This document shows positions 27,629-34,301 of a stretch of DNA of 42,082 bases, in pieces. Made by a program: the position numbers and the translations under genes. The stretch covers positions 1-42,082 of the forward strand of contig JARKQJ010000006.1 in NCBI GenBank assembly GCA_029973955.1, in the 5' to 3' direction. The notes below the pieces were generated by a model. The model saw only the letters and a list, made by a program, of their open reading frames with translations, had not been told where the DNA came from and did no database searches. The DNA is from Paludibaculum sp. Lineage in GTDB: Bacteria > Acidobacteriota > Terriglobia > Bryobacterales > Bryobacteraceae. How positions within the stretch are numbered: position 1 is the stretch's first letter; every line of letters begins with the position of its first letter.

Positions 27629-28561
27629 ATGTCATTCATCAAGGAATTCGGCAGTTGGCTGCCGTCGCGTGTCGTTTCAAGCGCGGAAGCGGGTTCCTGG
27701 GTGGGCTCCGATGCCACCTGGGTGATGAACGTCTCCGGTATCGAGGAGCGCCGCTTCGCCTCTGAGGACGACCGCGTTTCCGACCTGGCCGCCCGCGCGG
27801 GCGCGGACTGCCTGGAACGCGCTGGACTCTCCGCTGCCGCACTCGGAATGGTGATGGTCGCCTCCGGCACCGGAGAACGGAACTTCCCAGGACCGGCCTG
27901 TGAAACAGCCAAGAAGCTCGGCGCTGAAGGAGTCCCCGCCGTCGACCTGCCCATGGCCAGCGCGGGCTCTCTCTTCGGCCTCTCCATGGCTGCGCGCCTC
28001 GCCGCGCAGTTGGGCCCCATCCTGGTGATCGGCGCAGAGAAGATGTCCCGCATCGTCTCGCGTGAGCCGCAGGAACGCGGCGTCGCCATTCTCTTCGGCG
28101 ACGGCGCCGGCGCCTGCCTGGTCACTCCAGACTTCGGCAAAGCCGAGATCGTGGACTCGCTGCTAGGCACCGACGGAACCTTTTGCGACGACCTCACTCT
28201 GGAGAACGGCGCGCCGCTCAAAATGAACGGCCGCAGCGTCATTCTTCAAGCCTCCCGCAAGATCCCCGCAGCCATCCGCACTATCTGCGAACGCCACTCC
28301 ATCGCACTGCCGGACGTGCTTGCGTTCCTCCTGCACCAGGCCAACCAGAACCTCATCGACAAGGTGGCCGACACGCTTGGGGTCGCCAGCGCGAGGTTCT
28401 TTTCCAATATTCGCCACTACGGCAACACATCCTCCGCCTCCATGCTCATCGCCGCCTGCGAGTGGAGCCGCGAGGTCGGCTTCCAGCCAGGCCAACCCGT
28501 AGTCTTCGCCGCCTTCGGCGCCGGCTTCAATTGGGGCGCGCTGCTCGCCCGCGGCGTCTGA
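27629..28561 (+). CDS. KAS III (FabH)-like protein with Ser in place of catalytic Cys
   Basis: 310 residues, thiolase fold, complete. E. coli FabH uses C112-H244-N274. Here the His (H236 in L-L-H-Q-A-N-Q-N) and the Asn (N266 in H-Y-G-N-T-S-S-A-S) are kept, but the Cys is S111 in M-A-S-A-G-S. Without the Cys, decarboxylative condensation is unlikely to be normal. Ser-type KAS III relatives such as DpsC act as acyl transferases or starter-unit enzymes. With an ACP 6 nt upstream it could load or select the acyl group for the MBOAT system. It closes the cassette. Confidence 0.87.
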   Translation: MSFIKEFGSWLPSRVVSSAEAGSWVGSDATWVMNVSGIEERRFASEDDRVSDLAARAGADCLERAGLSAAALGMVMVASGTGERNFPGPACETAKKLGAEGVPAVDLPMASAGSLFGLSMAARLAAQLGPILVIGAEKMSRIVSREPQERGVAILFGDGAGACLVTPDFGKAEIVDSLLGTDGTFCDDLTLENGAPLKMNGRSVILQASRKIPAAIRTICERHSIALPDVLAFLLHQANQNLIDKVADTLGVASARFFSNIRHYGNTSSASMLIAACEWSREVGFQPGQPVVFAAFGAGFNWGALLARGV

Positions 28562-28594
28562 CGCCGCCGCAAGCTTTCGTGCATCATTAGTGGA

Positions 28595-29032
28595 ATGAAC
28601 CGCAAGACCGCCAGCCGCATCTCCGGCGCCGTGGGGGCCGTCTTTTTTCTCATGCAGGCCATCCGGCCAGAGACCGCCAATCCTCCCACCAGACCCGGCA
28701 ACGCTCTCAAGGACCGCTATGAGGTCCCGGCCGCCGTCGAGGGTGTCTTCAACCGCGCCTGCGCCGACTGCCACTCCAATCGCACCCGCTGGCCCTGGTA
28801 CAGCCGCGTCGCACCCGCCTCCTGGCTCCTTGCCTCCCACGTCAAGGACGGCCGCCGCCACATGAACCTCGACGACTTCGCCGAAGACATCTCCCTGAAG
28901 GACATCTGCCGCGAGATGCGCCTCGGCACCATGCCCATGAAGAGCTACCTCTTCCTCCACCCCGACGCCAGAGTCGCCGGCTCCGAAATCCAATCCGTTT
29001 GCGCCTGGGCCCAGAATGCTCAGGAAAAGTAG
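28595..29032 (+). CDS. Haem_bd-family protein
   Basis: 145 residues. An N-terminal hydrophobic segment (about 8-22) suggests export with a membrane anchor. The core is C-A-D-C-H-S-N-R-T-R-W-P-W-Y-S-R-V-A-P-A-S-W-L-L, the hallmark of the Haem_bd domain, with a C-x-x-C-H haem c motif. A Met (M-P-M-K-S-Y) downstream could be the distal ligand. It probably carries haem c outside the cytoplasm in electron transfer. The function of the family is otherwise little known. It starts 33 nt after the acylation cassette but is not obviously part of it. Confidence 0.87.
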   Translation: MNRKTASRISGAVGAVFFLMQAIRPETANPPTRPGNALKDRYEVPAAVEGVFNRACADCHSNRTRWPWYSRVAPASWLLASHVKDGRRHMNLDDFAEDISLKDICREMRLGTMPMKSYLFLHPDARVAGSEIQSVCAWAQNAQEK

Positions 29033-29098
29033 CTCGCGCGATTTCTGCATCCCCGCAGGGTCGCGCGTTATCCTGAAAGCTAAGGAGAACTAACCAAC

Positions 29099-29425
29099 AT
29101 GGGATGCTGCGGCTCGACACCTCCACCACAGGAAAACCTCACCGGCAAGCGGACGGTGATGTGCGTCAAATTCGGGAAGGAAATGGTGGGTCTCGACGAA
29201 CCCCCGTTCGACAACCATCCGCTCGGACAGAAGATCTACGATAGCGTTTCCAAGGAAGCCTGGCGCATGTGGGTGGAACACATGAAGATGCTCATGAACG
29301 AGTACCGCCTCAACCTGGGCAACCGTGAAGCCCAGGAGTTCCTCCTGAAGCAGATGGAGCAGTACTTCTTCGGCGAGGGCGCACAGCTTCCTCCCGACTT
29401 CGTCGCGCCCAACGCCAAGGGCTGA
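29099..29425 (+). CDS. yggX: YggX-family iron-trafficking/oxidative protection protein
   Basis: 108 residues. The region from about residue 19 is YggX: R-T-V-M-C-V-K-F, then G-Q-K-I-Y-D-S-V-S-K-E-A-W-R-M-W, and M-L-M-N-E-Y-R-L-N-L near the middle. The Cys after the first strand is kept. E. coli YggX helps move Fe2+ and protects Fe-S enzymes from oxidation. Here a short N-terminal tail M-G-C-C-G-S precedes the domain, which the E. coli protein lacks. AAGGAG lies 12 nt before the ATG. It ends 1 nt from the convergent ATP-grasp gene. Confidence 0.88.
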   Translation: MGCCGSTPPPQENLTGKRTVMCVKFGKEMVGLDEPPFDNHPLGQKIYDSVSKEAWRMWVEHMKMLMNEYRLNLGNREAQEFLLKQMEQYFFGEGAQLPPDFVAPNAKG

Positions 29426-29426
29426 T

Positions 29427-30677
29427 CTACCGCCGGGGCAACACCGGCAGCGTCGTTGCGAAATCGAATTTGAGGCGTCCATGCGCTTGCCGCAGGGACG
29501 CCTCAACTGTTTCCGGGCTCTCCGCCCGCGCGAAGAGGAATCCCAGGTAGCTGCCGCCTTCCGGCAGCCGCCGGAAGACCTGCCCCGGCTTGGCGGTGAT
29601 CTCTACACCCTCGATCCACTCCACTTTCGCCGCTTCCTTCGTCCCGCGGCACCCCTGATAGACGCCATCCCGCGGGATCGGAATCATCATCACCCCAGCC
29701 GCCGGCCCGTCCAATTGGAGCTTCGGCAGTCTCTCCCTCAACGCATGCCGCAGCAATACCTCCTCCAGCGGCATCCCGCCATTGAAGCGCATCATTCGCG
29801 CGCAGAGCCCGCCGATCGGCCGTGCCGCCACTTCCAGCATCCAGACGCCCTCTCTGTTCACCCGCGCTTCGGCGTGCAGGGGTCCGTCGGTCAATCCCAG
29901 CGCCTCCACCGCGCGTTGGGTAGATTCTCTCAGCGCCTTCTGCGTCTTCGCGCTGTGCCGCGAGGGCGTTGTGTAGATCGTCTCCTCGAAGAATGGGCCC
30001 TCCAGAGGATCCGGCTTGTCGCAGATCGCCAGCGTGCGCAGTTTGCCGCCAGTCACCACGCCTTCCAGCGCGAACTCTTTCCCGGAGATGTAATCCTCCA
30101 CCTGAATGAAGTTCAGTGTGGGGTCCCTGTGCCGCAGGAGTTCCGGCAACTCCAGAAGATTCCTGATGCGATGAAACGCGGCAGCGAACTCGTCAGGATT
30201 GTTCGCCCGGATGACACCCCGGCTGCCGGATAGCCCGATCGGCTTCAGAACACACGGGAATTTCGCTCGCGCGCAGGCCTCCTCCACGTTGAAATTCAAC
30301 GCCACGCTGAAGAACTTGGGCACGGGCAGGCCGGACCTCGCCAGTTTCCGCCGGGAGAGGTCTTTATTGCCTGCCGCCTCAACCGCTTTCACTGGATGAA
30401 ACGGCAGTTGCAGCCGCCGGGCGATGTAGGCCGCGGCCAACGCCGGCTTATCCCCAACCGCCACGATACCCTGCACGCCACGCAACGCATTCTCAGCCCG
30501 TCGCGCGGACTCCTCGGGTCGATGAAACTTCAATGGGAATGCGTGGTCCAACCACGGATCGTCCATGCTCCCGCAGCGGTCCGTCGCCATCACGGGTTCC
30601 AGCCCCAACCGCTCCGCCGCTTGTGCCAGAACGCGAGTCTGGTAGCCGAGCTTGGAAGCGACAATCAGTACTTTCAC
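29427..30677 (-). CDS. ATP-grasp ligase, L-amino acid ligase (LAL) type
   Basis: 416 residues. The N-terminal domain (about 1-100) has the Rossmann-like opening M-K-V-L-I-V-A-S-K-L-G-Y. The ATP-grasp core (about 110-305) shows K-P-I-G-L-S-G-S-R-G-V and E-V-A-A-R-P-I-G-G at the metal site. The C-terminal part (G-G-S-Y-L-G-F-L-F-A-R-A-E-S-P-E) matches the small domain of dipeptide-forming LAL/CARNS-type enzymes. They join a carboxylate to an amine using ATP, with acyl phosphate as intermediate. It starts with GTG 33 nt after the extended radical SAM gene. Substrates unknown; probably acts on the same compound as the radical SAM enzyme. Confidence 0.88.
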   Translation of the reverse strand: MKVLIVASKLGYQTRVLAQAAERLGLEPVMATDRCGSMDDPWLDHAFPLKFHRPEESARRAENALRGVQGIVAVGDKPALAAAYIARRLQLPFHPVKAVEAAGNKDLSRRKLARSGLPVPKFFSVALNFNVEEACARAKFPCVLKPIGLSGSRGVIRANNPDEFAAAFHRIRNLLELPELLRHRDPTLNFIQVEDYISGKEFALEGVVTGGKLRTLAICDKPDPLEGPFFEETIYTTPSRHSAKTQKALRESTQRAVEALGLTDGPLHAEARVNREGVWMLEVAARPIGGLCARMMRFNGGMPLEEVLLRHALRERLPKLQLDGPAAGVMMIPIPRDGVYQGCRGTKEAAKVEWIEGVEITAKPGQVFRRLPEGGSYLGFLFARAESPETVEASLRQAHGRLKFDFATTLPVLPRR

Positions 30678-30684
30678 TACTCTT

Positions 30685-30690
30685 ATGGTA
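30685..30690 (-). promoter_or_regulatory. -10-like element for the ATP-grasp gene, leaderless layout
   Basis: On the minus strand TACCAT ends seven bases before the GTG at 30677. It lies in the 33-nt gap behind the radical SAM gene, so the ATP-grasp gene may have its own start besides read-through from the operon. Confidence 0.35.
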
Positions 30691-30710
30691 GCCAGTGCCG
30701 GGCCCCGCGG

Positions 30711-32066
30711 TTAGAGAAGAGCCACCTGCTCCTCGTTGGGCTCCGCTCAACAGTACCAGGGCTCATCCAGATAGGGCACAACCGCTCGCGGCAGCAGGCC
30801 ATAGTCCTCCGGCGGCGGCAGGCCGTGCGCCGCTTCCCAAATCTCGGAGAACAGCTCCCGGCGGCTTTTCCCGCGGGCCTCGCGTCCACCAACAAGCCGA
30901 AACACTCTCGATGCCAGCGTATCCACTTCCGGCTCCGGATGGCGCCACCGGTGCAACAGCCCCGCCGAGTCAAATCCGTTCAACATCCCTCGAATCTCCG
31001 GCAGTTCCAGCAGGAGCGACCCCGCCGGAATCAGGAGCCTGAGCGTCAACTGCACAGGTGCCACTGCATCGATCAGTCCTTGCTCCCGAATTATCCGTAA
31101 CAGCTCCCGGTAACCTTCCGCCGTCGTCCAGGGAGTGAACGGCACAAACGTCGGATTCAGATGCAATCCCGCCGCCCGTGTCAGCGCCAACGCCTCCAGG
31201 AACTCCGCCCGCGTGTGCCCCTTCGCCAGTTTGTCCAATACCGCATCTTCCACAGACTCCACAGCCGACGTCACAAACAAGCACCCCGTCTCCGCCAGCC
31301 GCGGCAACAATGGACGGTGCTTCAAAAGGTGCTCAATCTTGATCGTCACATCGTAGGTGATCTCCGGCCAGCGTTCGTGGAACGCGTCCACAATCGAGAT
31401 CGCGTGCCCAGGCCCGTTCAGAAAATCCGGATCTCCGAACGTGATGTGCCGCGCGCCCTGCTCCACCTGCTGCTCGATGTCCGCCAACACCACTTCGCGC
31501 GGCACAATCCGGAACGCCCCTCCATACACCGGCACTACCGGACAATGACGGCACTGGTGCTTGCACCCGCGCGAAGCTTCCGTCGATCCTGCCATCCTCC
31601 GTTCTCCGTCCACCACCAGCGGCGCATACTTGCCCATCGGCGCGATGGTGGAACGATCCGGCCGCACAAACGGGAGCCGGTCCAGGGAGATCAACAACTC
31701 CGCGCCGCGCCCCTCCACCGCCTCTACCAGCGCACCTTCGAACTCGCCTCCAATCACCTGCGCCACACCCAGTCCGCGCAGGTACTCCGCATTGAGCGGC
31801 GCGTACAATCCGAATGCAATGAGCCGCGCCGCCGGGCTCTCCTCACGCACTCTCTTGATCCACCCCGCCGCCAGCCGCGTGGCAGTGTGCATCGGAAGAG
31901 AGAACGCCACCACTTCCGCCATCTTCAACGCCTGCGGTGGCGCCAGGCTCACCGCCGTGTCGATCGTCTCCACCTCGTGCCCGCGCGCCCGCAACCACGC
32001 CGCCGCCGACGCCACGCCAAACGGCTGCCGTCCCAACTCATAAGTGGAGATCAGTACGACTCGCAT
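30711..32066 (-). CDS. Radical SAM selenoprotein with C-U-A-E-P tail
   Basis: Read through the TGA at 30747-30749 as selenocysteine (U440), this is 451 residues ending at a TAA: ...E-P-W-Y-C-U-A-E-P-N-E-E-Q-V-A-L-L. An N-terminal B12-binding-like domain (about 1-120) has no clear cobalamin His. The radical SAM core holds C168-x3-C172-x2-C175 (SRGCKHQCRHC) for the 4Fe-4S cluster, and G-D-P-D-F-L-N follows. I recall an NCBI family of CUAEP/CCAEP-tail radical SAM (seleno)proteins; this C-terminus matches it exactly. A SECIS-like hairpin is at 30716-30734. It sits 4 nt behind the VOC gene. A standard annotation would stop at 30747. Reaction unknown. Confidence 0.85.
30716..30734 (-). ncRNA. Bacterial SECIS-like hairpin
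   Basis: On the minus strand, GAGGAGC - AGGTG - GCTCTTC folds into a 7-bp stem (one G-U pair) with the loop AGGUG. The loop begins 19 nt after the UGA. Bacterial SECIS elements have an apical loop with a G-G-U core about 16-37 nt after UGA; E. coli fdhF has GC-AGGUCU-GC. It lies inside the coding region, as bacterial SECIS elements do. Confidence 0.75.
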
Positions 32067-32070
32067 CGCC

Positions 32071-32838
32071 TTACTTCCTCAACCCCTCCGTCAGCTCAAT
32101 GTACGTGCCCCAGGGGTCCGTCAAAAAGACCAGCGAAATCCCGAGCGCCTCCACTTTCCTGAGCGGCACGTCCAACTTCACGCCCGCCGCCTCCAACTTC
32201 TTCACGAAGCCAGGCAGGTCCGCCACCTCAAACCCAATGTGATCCAGCGTCCGTCCCTTCGTTCCCACCACCGGCTTCTCTGACTTTGCAAACGTCAGGT
32301 TCACACCTGGCAGGTCTGCCGCCTCAAAGCTGCCTCGTTTCCCCGGAGCAGCGCCAAACATCTTGACATACCATGCCTTCGTCTCATCCACGGCACCGTC
32401 ATAAAAGTGAATGTGATGGTGCGCGGATACCGTCACCAGCGACTTATCTTCGATCAACTCGATTCGTACGCCATCCGGCCCAAGCAGAAATGCCGGCTTC
32501 TCGCTCTCCACCTTGATCCCAATCGTTCGCGCTCTTTCCAGCACGCTTGGCAGATCTCGCACCTTGAACCCCAGGTGCCCCACGATGGATCCATCCGTGC
32601 CCCCGCCCGGCTCGCCCTTCTGGAACAGCACCATCGTCCCCGGCAGCCACACCACATCTCGCGGCCCCAGCTTGTCCGGTTTCCCACCCAGCACCTCCAC
32701 CCATAACTTGCGGTGCGCCTCCGGATCCGTGGTCGTAAAATGCAGGTGCCCCATCGACACCCCCGCCGCATTCGGCCCCGGCAATTGCCCCGAAGCCCAA
32801 GCCAAACATACTACCCACAAGGCGATTGCACGCGTCAT
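32071..32838 (-). CDS. Exported VOC (glyoxalase-like) protein
   Basis: 255 residues with a signal peptide (about 1-18). Two VOC modules: M-G-H-L-H-F-T-T-T-D-P-E-A-H-R-K-L-W (about 28-130) and H-H-H-I-H-F-Y-D-G-A-V-D-E-T-K-A-W-Y (about 138-250). The His and Glu positions of a metal site are present in the strands (G-H-L-H, I-E-L-I-E; H-I-H-F, Y-I-E-L-T-E). The superfamily covers glyoxalase I, ring-cleaving dioxygenases and binding proteins. It leads the operon with the radical SAM and ATP-grasp genes. An exported VOC protein with cytosolic partners is unusual. Confidence 0.87.
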   Translation of the reverse strand: MTRAIALWVVCLAWASGQLPGPNAAGVSMGHLHFTTTDPEAHRKLWVEVLGGKPDKLGPRDVVWLPGTMVLFQKGEPGGGTDGSIVGHLGFKVRDLPSVLERARTIGIKVESEKPAFLLGPDGVRIELIEDKSLVTVSAHHHIHFYDGAVDETKAWYVKMFGAAPGKRGSFEAADLPGVNLTFAKSEKPVVGTKGRTLDHIGFEVADLPGFVKKLEAAGVKLDVPLRKVEALGISLVFLTDPWGTYIELTEGLRK

Positions 32839-32844
32839 GCGCCC

Positions 32845-32850
32845 AGCCTA
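32845..32850 (-). promoter_or_regulatory. -10-like element of the VOC-radical SAM-ATP-grasp operon, leaderless layout
   Basis: On the minus strand TAGGCT (TANNNT form) ends six bases before the VOC ATG at 32838. The divergent DUF3052 gene starts at 32870 or 32879, so the two promoter regions share about 40 bp. Confidence 0.35.
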
Positions 32851-32878
32851 CCACGTGCCTCGTGTCATCATGTTCCTC

Positions 32879-33658
32879 ATGGCACGCGTGCTGCTCATCC
32901 ACTGGAACACTGCCGAAGCCGAGCCCCGCCTGGCCACCCTTCGCGACGCCGGCCACCAGCCCGCTCTCTTCCTCCCCGGCACCTCCGCCTCCACCAAGGG
33001 CCTCTCCGCCAACCCACCCGAAGCTATCCTGATCGATCTCTCCCGCCTCCCCTCGCATGGCTCCGCCGTCGCGGCCCACTTCCGCAATCGCAAGGCCCTG
33101 CGCAACGTTCCCCTCATCTTCCTGGAAGGTGCGCCTGAGAAGGTGGAACGTGTCCGCCAGTTGATCCCCGACGCGGTCTTCACCACTTGGCCGAAAGCCC
33201 TCCCCGCTCTCAAGAAGTCGCTCAAAGCTCCTCTCCCCGCCGCCCCGGTCGTTCCGCCCGGCGCCATGGCCGGCTACTCCGGTACCCCGCTTCCGAGGAA
33301 GCTCGGTATCAAATCCGGTACCAGTGCGCTCCTCCTCGAAGCGCCCGACGCCTTCGAAGAACTCCTGGAACCACTTCCCGAGGGCGTCCAACTCTCCCGC
33401 CATCCGCGCGGACTCTTCGATCGCGTCCTGTTCTTCGCCGCCTCCCGCGATGAGTTCATCCGCGGCTTCGACCGTGCCGCGTCGAGCGTCGCCCCCAATG
33501 GCCACCTCTGGATTGCCTGGCCCAAGAAGACCTCCCGCCTCGCCTTCGACCTCTCCCAGGACCTCATCCGAGCCCATGGCATGGGCCGCCTGTGGGTCGA
33601 TTTCAAGATCTGCGCCATTGACGCCGACTGGTCTGGCCTCTGCTTCGCCCGCCGTTGA
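32879..33658 (+). CDS. REC-like N-domain fused to DUF3052 domain
   Basis: 259 residues from the ATG at 32879 (an ATG at 32870 adds three). The C-terminal half (about 130-259) is DUF3052: G-Y-S-G-T-P-L-P-R-K-L-G-I-K-S-G-T-S-A-L-L, later L-W-I-A-W-P-K-K-T-S, then V-D-F-K-I-C-A-I-D. The first 110 residues look like a receiver domain (strand V-L-L-I-H-W, D in I-L-I-D-L-S, P-L-I-F-L-E-G) but without the acidic pair of a phospho-receiver, so it is probably not phosphorylated. DUF3052 has no known activity. It diverges from the VOC-radical SAM operon. Its 3' end directly abuts the convergent aat gene. Confidence 0.8.
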   Translation: MARVLLIHWNTAEAEPRLATLRDAGHQPALFLPGTSASTKGLSANPPEAILIDLSRLPSHGSAVAAHFRNRKALRNVPLIFLEGAPEKVERVRQLIPDAVFTTWPKALPALKKSLKAPLPAAPVVPPGAMAGYSGTPLPRKLGIKSGTSALLLEAPDAFEELLEPLPEGVQLSRHPRGLFDRVLFFAASRDEFIRGFDRAASSVAPNGHLWIAWPKKTSRLAFDLSQDLIRAHGMGRLWVDFKICAIDADWSGLCFARR

Positions 33659-34237
33659 TCAGAACCGGCACTCCATCGCCAGCGCGTGCTTAAGTCGAAC
33701 GTCATACTCGCGCCCACTGATCTCCATCACCCCAAACTGCGACAAGTGCTCCGTCCAATACTGCACGTCCAGCAGCGCAAAGCCTCGCTCGCGCAGTCGT
33801 CCCACCAGATGCGCCAGCGCCACCTTCGACATGTCCCGCACGCGGTGGAACTTCGACTCGGCAAAGAACGCCCCGCCCAGGTGCACTCCATACGTGCCCG
33901 CCGCCAGTGCCCCATCCACCCACACCTCCACCGAGTGCGCATGGCCCATTGAGTACAACTCCCCATAGACGCGCTTCAGTTCGTCTGTGATCCATACATC
34001 CGGCCGCGCCGCGCACCCCTCCACAACGCCGGCAAAGTCCCGGTCAAAGGTCACACTGAACCGGCCCAGCTTCAGCGTGCGCTCCAGTGACCGTGACACA
34101 TGAAACCGCTCCAGCGGCAACACTCCCCGCCACCTGGGCCGGTGCCAGGTAATCACGCCCCGACGGTCGTATCCCATCGGAAACATCGCCTGCCTGTAAC
34201 CCGCCAGCACAACCTCCGCATTGAGGGTCGCCGTCAC
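33659..34237 (-). CDS. aat: Leucyl/phenylalanyl-tRNA-protein transferase
   Basis: 192 residues. The opening A-G-Y-R-Q-A-M-F-P-M-G and middle R-F-S-V-T-F-D-R-D-F-A-G-V-V are standard, as are W-I-T-D-E-L-K-R-V-Y-G-E-L-Y-S-M-G-H-A-H-S-V-E-V-W and F-A-E-S-K-F. Aat adds Leu or Phe to N-terminal Arg/Lys of proteins and so marks them for ClpS/ClpAP breakdown. The start is uncertain: an ORF reaches further up, but codons above GTG 34237 (AGA, TTG, TAT, GGA) are unlike this genome and lie over the promoter of the divergent gene. GTG at 34255 is also possible. Confidence 0.9.
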   Translation of the reverse strand: MTATLNAEVVLAGYRQAMFPMGYDRRGVITWHRPRWRGVLPLERFHVSRSLERTLKLGRFSVTFDRDFAGVVEGCAARPDVWITDELKRVYGELYSMGHAHSVEVWVDGALAAGTYGVHLGGAFFAESKFHRVRDMSKVALAHLVGRLRERGFALLDVQYWTEHLSQFGVMEISGREYDVRLKHALAMECRF

Positions 34238-34289
34238 TTTGACGATGTCCGTCACGCTTCCCACTCTCGCATACCACTCCCATCCCAGA

Positions 34290-34295
34290 TACAAT
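34290..34295 (+). promoter_or_regulatory. -10 element for the Gfo/Idh gene, leaderless layout
   Basis: TACAAT six nucleotides before the ATG at 34302, the same hexamer and spacing as at thiG. It lies in the short gap shared with the divergent aat gene. No -35 is seen. Confidence 0.5.
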
Positions 34296-34301
34296 CTGCC
34301 C

